Of a stretch of 64,000 bases of DNA, positions 10,797 through 20,300 are shown in pieces. Location: positions 16,279,118-16,343,117 of the forward strand of contig NC_079149.1 of NCBI RefSeq assembly GCF_945859685.1, written 5' to 3'. Under the pieces are notes generated by a model, which searched no databases, had not been told where the DNA came from, and saw nothing but the letters and a program-made list of their open reading frames with translations. The position numbers were made by a program, and so were the translations under genes. The DNA is from Eupeodes corollae. Taxonomy: Eukaryota; Arthropoda; Insecta; Diptera; Syrphidae. Each line of letters opens with the position of its first letter. Position 1 is the first letter of the stretch.

Positions 10797-11190
10797 ACTT
10801 CATTTGCAGTCAACTTTATTCTTAGAACGTAAATTTTCACCAAGGAAACTAGTTATACATTTCAAATCCAGAACTTCACTTCGCAAACCTCTACTTTAAG
10901 TTTATAGTACAAAAAGTACCAACAAAATAAATTAAGTCTACAAAACACTCCTCAGGCAAGCTACGACTCCATCACGATTTGAATTTTGTATTGTAAAGAA
11001 AAATTAGTTATTTCTTTTCCAAATTGACAAGGAACCCTTTTACAGAAAGCAATAAATGATGTTTTGCAGAAAATAAATGAATCCTAGAGTAATAAAGTTC
11101 AGCTTTCAGTTGAGTGAAAAAACATAATCAACTGTCATTCTGAAAGAAGTTGGAAGGTAAGTTTTGGCAGCTGGCCAATCAAATATTAGA
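10797..11190 (+). repeat. Rep-Y copy 1, about 400-bp hairpin-ended dispersed repeat
   Basis: This segment recurs, inverted, at 50345-50698 plus 52066-52205, and again at 29285-29375 plus 29658-29965; a short end piece is at 26090-26165. One end carries GGACTTCATTTGCAGTC and the other TTGGCAGCTGGCCAA, both close to palindromic. Shared landmarks are the CAGGCAAGCTACGACTCCAT block and GTTCAGCTTTCAGTTGA. No convincing protein is encoded. The family is unclassified. Confidence 0.6.
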
Positions 11191-11366
11191 AACCTTATTT
11201 TCAAGTCCATTATGTCACCTGAACCTGTCCATTTTTTAAATGGTCAAGTCCTAAAAAAATTACCTCTCAATCTTTAATTCTTTAAAACCAAATACATATA
11301 TATTTTTGTATCCCTTAAAAATTATTTCAACAAGCCTCAAATTAAAATTATAAAACCATGATTACA

Positions 11367-14300
11367 CTAAGCTTTGGCCTGATTATCAGCGAGGCAAGTT
11401 TTTATACGAATAGCCAATTGTTCAGCACCTTTTTCGTTGACTTCATCATAATCTGGAAGTGATTTTAAACGTTCCATCCATGCAGTTATTTTGGGATATC
11501 TGAAAGTAAAATAACATATTTTTAATTGTGAACGAAAAACAAACTAAAATACTAACTTTTCCTTCTCAACCGGAATCAAACGATGAAGGGTGATAAGAGT
11601 TGTATTGATTGATACATCGGCTATTGTCAATTCAGATCCAACAACATAGTTTTGATTTTCGAGGAATTTTTCTAAAAAGTCATAAGCCGTGTGACAATTT
11701 TGAATTGTCTTCTCATTGTATTCAGTTTCGCCACCATAAATAATACGAGCCTGTGGAAGATGTAAAACTTAGGATTAAGGCAATTGATTCGATTTACAGT
11801 CACATAAAATTTTTATTGTAACAATATATTAAAAACAGGTTTTTAAAAACTAAAATCACATTTTTTTAAAACTTTGTTTAAAATGTGAAGGTGGAAACTA
11901 ACTTTTTTGAATGTTACCACTTTGGTTCTTACATTTACTACAAAAGAGTATTGAAGTACCCGTAGCATGATGGTAAGTGCGTTGGACTATGGGACCATTA
12001 AGTTAGTTGTAAGTTATGAATAATTAGGCTAGTTTTATGAATTTTTGTCTAGCTTTAAGACAGGTTTAAGAATAAACTAATAAAAATGAATTTAAAAAAA
12101 GAAAAAAAGTGCGTTGGACTATCATGCAAGGGGTCTTGGGTTCAATCCCTGCCTGTGCCACCTTAATTTAAAAAAAATTAATTTTCGCGGGTACTGCCTC
12201 TAGCGAGGAATTGACAAATCCTTCAAAAGTAATTCTTGTCATGAAAAAGTGCTTTCTAAAATTAGCCGTTCGGATTCGGCCTAAAAAATTGTAGGTCCCT
12301 TCCATTCCTCACAACAGTACTCGCACACAGGAATGGTTGAGAGTTGTAAGTCACTACGCCCTGGTTCACAACGGACTGTTGCGGCCCTCAATTTATTTAA
12401 TTTTAACAAAAGAGTATTGACTTAAAATTCGGGACAAGGTATACTAATTTTAACGATCTAAAAATTTTATAAAATTTTCTTTGGCAAATGATTTTTTCGT
12501 GACCGTAAGGGTGTCAAATTTTCATTGGAATAAAAACACTGCTTCCATGTGTATTGGAAGGATACATACTTACAAAAATTAAGACCTTCAAAATCTGGTT
12601 TTGAATCAAAAATATGTTAATCAACTTATTTTTTTTCCAATGAAAAGAGAAAAAAAGAAAATGGAGGGTAATTTTTTAGCTGTTATTTTTTTTTGTAATA
12701 CTGGATTAAACAGCTGATTCACGTTTCGTGTTTTTATGCAATGTCAAACATCAAAGTTTATCGCGTTCTTCTTCCATTTTATGGCCTGTTTAATCGACCC
12801 ACTGAAGCGGCTATTTGGGCTATTGTGACTAAATTTCGCACCAAATTTACATTGTTGGACATTAAACCTGAAGAAAATATCCAGCTGTATCGGCCAGTGT
12901 TAATGACGACCATCAATTATCGATAAGTCGCCTATCGCAGCAATTGGGCCTCCATTACTCAACAACGTAGACAATTTTGCGGAAGGATTTAGGTGTGATG
13001 CCTTGGAAAGTTGGCCGAAGATCCACTTTTTTACCGAAAAATTGTATTCAGCGACGGAGCTCTTTTTTGTCTCAAATATGCAAAATTGTCGATTTTGGAG
13101 TGAATATCAGCCAGAAGCATTGCAAAAGCTACCAATGCATCCACAAAAAAGTCACAGTTTGGTGCGGTTTATGGGCTGGTGGCATCATTGGACCGTACTT
13201 CTTCCTAGATGATGCAAAATTCAAGAGTTTGACTTGCATGACATGTGGTTTCAGCAAGACCGTGCCACATGCCAAACAGCACGCGCAACAATGGACTTAT
13301 TGAGAGGCGAGTTCGGTGAACATTTAATTTCACGTTCGGGACCGTTCAATTTTCCGGCTAGATCGTGCGATTTAACGCCTTAAGACTATTTTTTGTGAGG
13401 CTATGTTAAAGCCCATGCCTATACAGATTAGAGATGCCAGATTTGAAAAATGTCTGCGCGGGACAAACAAATATTTCAGTGAATGAAAAACAAAATTGTT
13501 TTTTAGTTTAAAAATATGTGTTGATTTACTTCCTTATTGTAATTAAATAAATAAATAAAGATTAGCATTCTTCAGAAAAAAAAACAGTTAGTTGAAACTG
13601 TAAAATATAACAATTTTTTTAATTATTTCGTTTAAAAGCCGTATTTCCTTAAACTGAATTCTTTAAATTCTTAAAAAGACATATCGAAATTTTGCTATCA
13701 TAAGCTTTACTTCTAACACAGACATTAATATTTTATTTATTTCTTCCCGCAAAGAACAAACAAAATCACAATTTTTTTTTAAATTTGAGGCCTTGTTTTT
13801 CTTAAAAAAGTTTACCCAAGTATGAACGGATTTTTCAATACTATAAACATCAAGAGTATCTTTCAGAGCTTAGGAGATTGACAAAGAAAAAACAAAATCA
13901 CAAATTTTAATATCATTATCATATCCTTTTTCATAAACATTTTCGAGGCTTACGAATTCATGAAAAAGCAAATCAACGTCTTTATTTTTCAGTTTAAAGC
14001 AGTCAACAATTTTTAAGTAATTATCAAAATCGGGTTTGTTTTTAAAACTTAACCCTGACAAACATTTTATCTTATAACAAAAATCTAATTTATTCTCTAA
14101 ATATTCGAAAGCGTTCCCATAAAATGCATCAATTTCTTTGACAAATTGTTTTACAATTCGATCATTGTTGCATTTCAGTAACACAGAGCGATCTAAGGCT
14201 TCAAAAAACGTATGTTCTCTTTCTGTTTTAGTAAATTTCTTAGATCATTCATTATCTCATATAAAAACAAAAGATGTGTCTTCGCTCTCAAGAACTATTA

Positions 14301-17300
14301 TTGCATTATTAAAAATTCCACCGACATTGGATATAAATGCCAAAAAGCTTCGTCTGTTTCGAATTCAAAAAACTTCTTTAAGTATGGTCGAACTTTTTTG
14401 TGTGAAGGAAAATAACATTTAACTGAACTGTAATGTTTAAGAAGCCTGTCGACGGCAGGAACTAATGACAACCAACGAGAAGGATGTGTCTCAAAAGCTC
14501 GGACCATTCCTCATTGCACCATTCCATAAACTCTTTAAGTTCGGAAACGTTTTTAGTGCCTGCGCTTAATTCATTATAAAAAATTATAAAGGGTGATTTT
14601 TTTGAGGTTAGAATTTTCATGCATTAGTATTTGACAGATCACGCGGGATTTCAGACATGGTGTCAAAGAGAAAGATGCTCAATATGCTTTGACATTTCAT
14701 CATGAATAGACTTACTAACGAGCAACGCTTGCAAATCATTGAATTTTATTACCAAAATCAGTGTTCGGTTCGAAATGTGTTCCGCGCTTTACGTCCGATT
14801 TATGGTCTACATAATCGACCAAGTGAGCAAACAATTAATGCGATTGTTACCAAGTTTCGCACTCAGTTTACTTTATTGGACATTAAACCAACCACACGAA
14901 TGCGTAAAGTGCGTACAGAAGAGAATATTGCGTCTGTTTCTGAGAGTGTTGCTGAAGACCGTGAAATGTCGATTCGTCGCCGTTCGCAGCAATTGGGTTT
15001 GTGTTATTCGACCACATGGAAGATTTTACGCAAAGATCTTGGTGTAAAACCGTATAAAATACAGCTCGTGCAAGAACTGAAGCCGAACGATCTGCCACAA
15101 CGTCGAATTTTCAGTGAATGTGCCCTAGAAAAGTTGGCAGAAAATCCGCTTTTTTATCGACAAATTTTGTTCAGCGATGAGGCTCATTTCTGGTTGAATG
15201 GCTACGTAAATAAGCAAAATTGCCGCATTTGGAGTCAAGAGCAACCAGAAGCCGTTCAAGAACTGCCCATGCATCCCGAAAAATGCACTGTTTGGTGTGG
15301 TTTGTACGCTGGTGGAATCATTGGACCGTATTTTTTCAAAGATGCTGTTGGACGCAACGTTACGGTGAATGGCGATCGCTATCGTTCAATGCTAACAAAC
15401 TTTTTGTTGCCAAAAATGGAAGAACTGAACTTGGTTGACATGTGGTTTCAACAAGATGGCGCTACATGCCACACAGCTCCCGATTCTATGGCCATTTTGA
15501 GGGAAAACTTCGGAGAACAATTCATCTCAAGGAATGGACCGGTAAGTTGGCCACCAAGATCATGCGATTTGACGCCTTTAGACTATTTTTTGTGGGGCTA
15601 CGTCAAGTCTAAAGTCTACACAAATAAGCCAGCAACTATTCCAGCTTTGGAAGACAACATTTCCGAAGAAATTCGGGCTATTCCGGCCGAAATGCTCGAA
15701 AAAGTTACCCAAAATTGGACTTTCCGAATGGACCACCTAAGACGCAGCCGCGGTCAACATTTAAATGAAATTATCTTCAAAAAGTAAATGTCAATGAATC
15801 CAACGTTTCAAATAAAGAATCGATGAGATTTTGCAAATTTTATGCGTTTTTTTTTTAAAGTTCTCAAGCTCTTAAAAAATCGCCGTTTATTTAAAAAACG
15901 TTTTTTTATAGGACAAAGCGAACGGTAAAAAATCGATAGTACTTATGTTCTGTTATTATGAATAAAATATTTTAGTTTGTTGTTAGAAGTTTAATGAAAT
16001 ATATTAAAACGTTGAAATTGAAGGCCTTTTGGTTTAATTTGGAGAGCACTGCTATTTTTATGAACACAACTGTATGTATGAACACGCCCTTTAAATTTAT
16101 TTTAAGTCGTTCGTTTTCTTCGGGCACCTTTGCTACTAACTAATAGTAATAACATTTTTAAACATAGGAACTTACCACCAAATCTTTTATCACTTGAAAG
16201 AGAACACCGTTCTCATAATGCATCCTTTGATCAACTCGAGCCCGTTTCGATAAGTCCTTAGGATAAAGACTATCAGTTTTGGCATATTTCGAAACGATGT
16301 ATGCCATTATTGCATGACTTTGAATAAAAAGTTAAATTTATTAATAAACAAAAAAAATAATATAAACTATTTGTTACCTATCCCAATATGGTTCATTTTC
16401 ATCGACCAAAACTGGTATCTGATGTTGTGGGTTTAACTGTAAAAAATATTTAAAAAAGATGTTACAGAGGTTGACAAACTTCACTTAAAAGGATATTTTG
16501 TGCAGGAATCGTTCAAAAAGATCAACTTTTTAAAAGAAAATAATGGTTATTTTTCCCGTTTGAGAAATTGAAATTTAAATTTTAAAAACCCTGTGAAAAT
16601 CTTGTTTACATCGACGAAGGTTGGTAACCCTAATACTGTTTTACTTTTTCTTATAACGGTAGATTTGGAGTATTTAAAGAAAAATCAAATCTCTCAGAAA
16701 CTTAAAGTCCTTGAAAAATAATTTCCAAGAAGTACTCTCGGAATATTTGCCCCAAAAACTGTCATCGCGCTAGACGTCTTTTATTTTAGATGTTGTATGT
16801 AGATGTCGTGGCGTTTGTTGTGAGGCACGTAGCGCCGCCGCCGTCCTGCTGAACCCACATGTCGTCTAGGTCCATATAGAAATTAGTTAACATCGTCATG
16901 TAGCGCTCGCTGTTGACGATGCCTCACCGCCTCACTAACGTTGTTTTCAAAAAAGTACGGACCAATTACGCTGCCCGGCCCAAAATCCACACCAAACGGT
17001 AACCTTTTGAGGGTGCATTATCACCTGGCGAACCTCTTTTGGGTTGGTGTCGTCCCATATACAACCTTTTGAGGGTGCATTATCACCTGGCGATCCTCTT
17101 TTGGGTTGGTTTCGTCCCATATACAACAATTTTGCTTCTTAACACAACTATTCGTCTAAGAATGCACCTCGTCACTAAAGATGATTTTTCGGCCAAAATT
17201 TTGATCCTCTTTTAAACGATTCGAAGCCAAGTCAGCGAACAAACGACGTTGTTTATGGTCATGAACTTTGACGTTCTAGGAAAGTTGGATTTTGTACGGG

Positions 17301-20300
17301 TGTAGGCCCAAGTCCCGACGAACCTTCGCTAAGCTGAAGTCTGCGAAAGGCCCAGTTCTTGAGCATGGTGAGGAGTAGACTGCCTCGGGTTCTGCTGTAC
17401 ACTTTAACGGACCGCTGCGATGTTTTCGGCCAATCTTGAGTTCCTTGAACGTATTGCTGTTAACTGATTGTTTACTGGACCAGTCGTCGTCTCACATTTG
17501 GCCACCAAACGTTGAAGAGTCGACTGTAAAGGGCCACCACGTCTATTGTAAAATGGGCGCAATGCGCGCAACGTTTGCGTTAAGGAACACTCATTTTAAT
17601 AATATTTTTGACTTGCTACTCAAAGTCTTTACACATGCCTTGAGTCGCTTCGGCCAATCGTCTATGGCAGCACTCACCTTTTCCTCAGGAAAATTCCCCA
17701 CTGCTCGGACAAGACTTGATTTCAGACTTTTCAAATCCGGATGTCCTCTGTGGCAAGTCATTAGCTCTAGCTCTGTTCAAAAAGAATAATCTAGAGGATT
17801 GAGATCGGGACTGCCTGAGGGCCAACCTGATGCCTTGATGAACTCTTTTCAAGCCACAACTGGGTCGATTTGGCTTGGTCGCTGTTTTTTATTGAATAGA
17901 GTATTGTTGAGTGGTTTCACCACTTTCTCTAAAACGTCTTCTTGGTAGTTTTTTGCTTTTGTTTTTACACCTTGTTCACAAAAATGCAACTTTGTGGTGA
18001 CTTCGTAACTCACTCCCCATCAAACCATGACCGAACTTGGATGATGGCTCCTTTCGACTCTACCAATTTTATCTTTTGCCTCCAGTGAACTCCGAGCAAA
18101 GACTTTGTCATTTTGGCGATTATATTTTTCTTCAATAGTGAACATTTTCTCATCGGAAAAATGATTTTGCGATACCTTCCATCACCGTAACGTCTGAGCA
18201 ATGCTTTTGCTCTTTCCAGCCTAATTTTTTTCAAGGCATTGTTCAATCTCTACCCAGTCACTCGGCGGTAGGCACCCATCCCAAGGTCATTTTTAATTAG
18301 CCGCGACATAGTTCTTCTTGAAATATCCATCTCTCGTGACATGATTTTCTGCTTACGAAGGGGATTTCGGCGTATTCGAGCTGCCACTGCCCGAACGGCA
18401 TATTTTGACCTCACACTTAGTGGACCACCGGGTCGAGGCTTATCTTTTAAGCTTAAAGTATCCATATAACGTTTAATTGTACGCCACACAAACATTCGAT
18501 CAATACCGAGGTTTTTTAACAACTTGCAAATAAAAGAATTGGATTTTTCAGCTTTATGCAGCGCAACAACTGCAATTCTCTTTTCATCTGTTGAGGACTC
18601 CATCTTTGCACTTGTAAAGTAGAACTAAGACTATACTTTATTTTAAACCTACATACAAAACAATTAATGTGACTTGTTGTATGCAGCTGAATGTCAAATT
18701 ATACTGGTTTAAATAGTTGCAACAGTATTTATGGCACGACTATATATGCGTTTCGTACCGATGTAATGGTTGGGCTCATCAGAAGATGACCATTACACCT
18801 TGTCTTAACGCAAATTTTCTCGAATAAATCGAGATTCATATAATCCAAGCTACAGCTAGCAACTATCTACTATATAATTCGCAGTTGCTCTATGTAGTTC
18901 GGATTATATGGAATCTCGATTTATTTGAGAGAATATGTGTCAAGACAAGGTGTAATGGTTATCTTCTGATGAGCCCAACCATTTTTGCGTGTTTTACATG
19001 TGAAAAAATGAACTTTGAGAATTAATTTAAAATAGAAAAAAAGAGGCTGGGATGCGACCCACACTGATAACTTTCCATCCCGTCTGTCGATTTGTCTTGC
19101 TTAAAAGTTTGTCTATATGTACTCGTATCAATTTTTTTTAACGGACTGTTGGATTTTTTTTATAAAAATTACTGAATATCAAAAACAATATTTTCTTTGA
19201 AATAAAATAAGTTTAAAGCCAATATTTTTAAGTTTTGAAAAGCTATTTGAGCCAAAAGTAAATTTTTACCAAGTTTTAGTATTTTTTTAGAGTTTTATTT
19301 TTTGTAAAAAAACTGTCAATTCGAATTTTTTTTAAATTTTACCAAATGTTGAAAACAATATTTCTTATAAGATAAAATTAGTTTGAAGCCAATATTTAAA
19401 ATTTTTGAAGAGATATTTGAGTCGAAAATCAATTTTTACCAACTTTTATATATTTTTTTCAAACTTTAACTGAATGTTGACAACAAGATCTTTGAAAGAT
19501 AAAAGTAATTTAAAGCCAATATCTCAAAGTTTTGAAAAGATATTTGAGTCGAAAATCAACTTTTAACAACTTTTATAAATTTTTTTAGGTTTTTATTTTT
19601 TGTAAAAAAAAACTGTCAATTCGATTTTTCTCAACATTTTTCAAAATGTTGAAAACAATATTTCTTATAAGATAAAATAAGCTTGAAGTCTAAATTTCAA
19701 GTTTTTGAAAAGATATTTGAATCGATATTCAATTTTTACCAACTTTGAGTAAAGTTTTTTTTTAGATTTTTATTTTTTATAAAAAAACTGTCAATTAGAT
19801 TTTTCTCAAAATTTTATCAGATGTCAAAAACATTATTCTTCGTTGCACAAAAAATTTTCGTAAAATTTTGGAGGCGACACATTTTTTTTTCAGTTTTATT
19901 GATTTATAAAAAAACCGTTATATTGATTTTTTTTCAAAAAATATACCTGTTTGGTATCACGTTACAATAAATTATATAAAATTTAATTCAAGTCTCTAGT
20001 GTCTTTGGTTCGTAAGATATTTAAGGTTAACCAAAATTTTCACCTTTTTTTCAAACTGCTATGGTAAAAAACCACCCACTCAATTTTCTTGAGAGCCCTT
20101 TCTGCATCTTTCTGCCTTATTATCTGTATAACAAAATTTATTTGAAGTCGATATCTCTTCTGTTTCTTGAGCTATGGACGACGAAAAAAACGTCGCGAAC
20201 GTACGGACGTACGGACGTACAAACGTACGTACACACGCACGCACAGACATGTCAAAGAGAAATGTCAAAATTTTCAATTTGACAAATCGGACCCATTACA

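Noticed and set aside
10585..10899. 104-codon plus-strand ORF as a gene
   Set aside because: It spans the end of a minus-strand LINE and the start of Rep-Y; no protein family fits.
20061..20282. Arg/Thr/Val-rich ORFs over the ACGTAC run
   Set aside because: Low-complexity translation of a microsatellite-like block in Rep-X.
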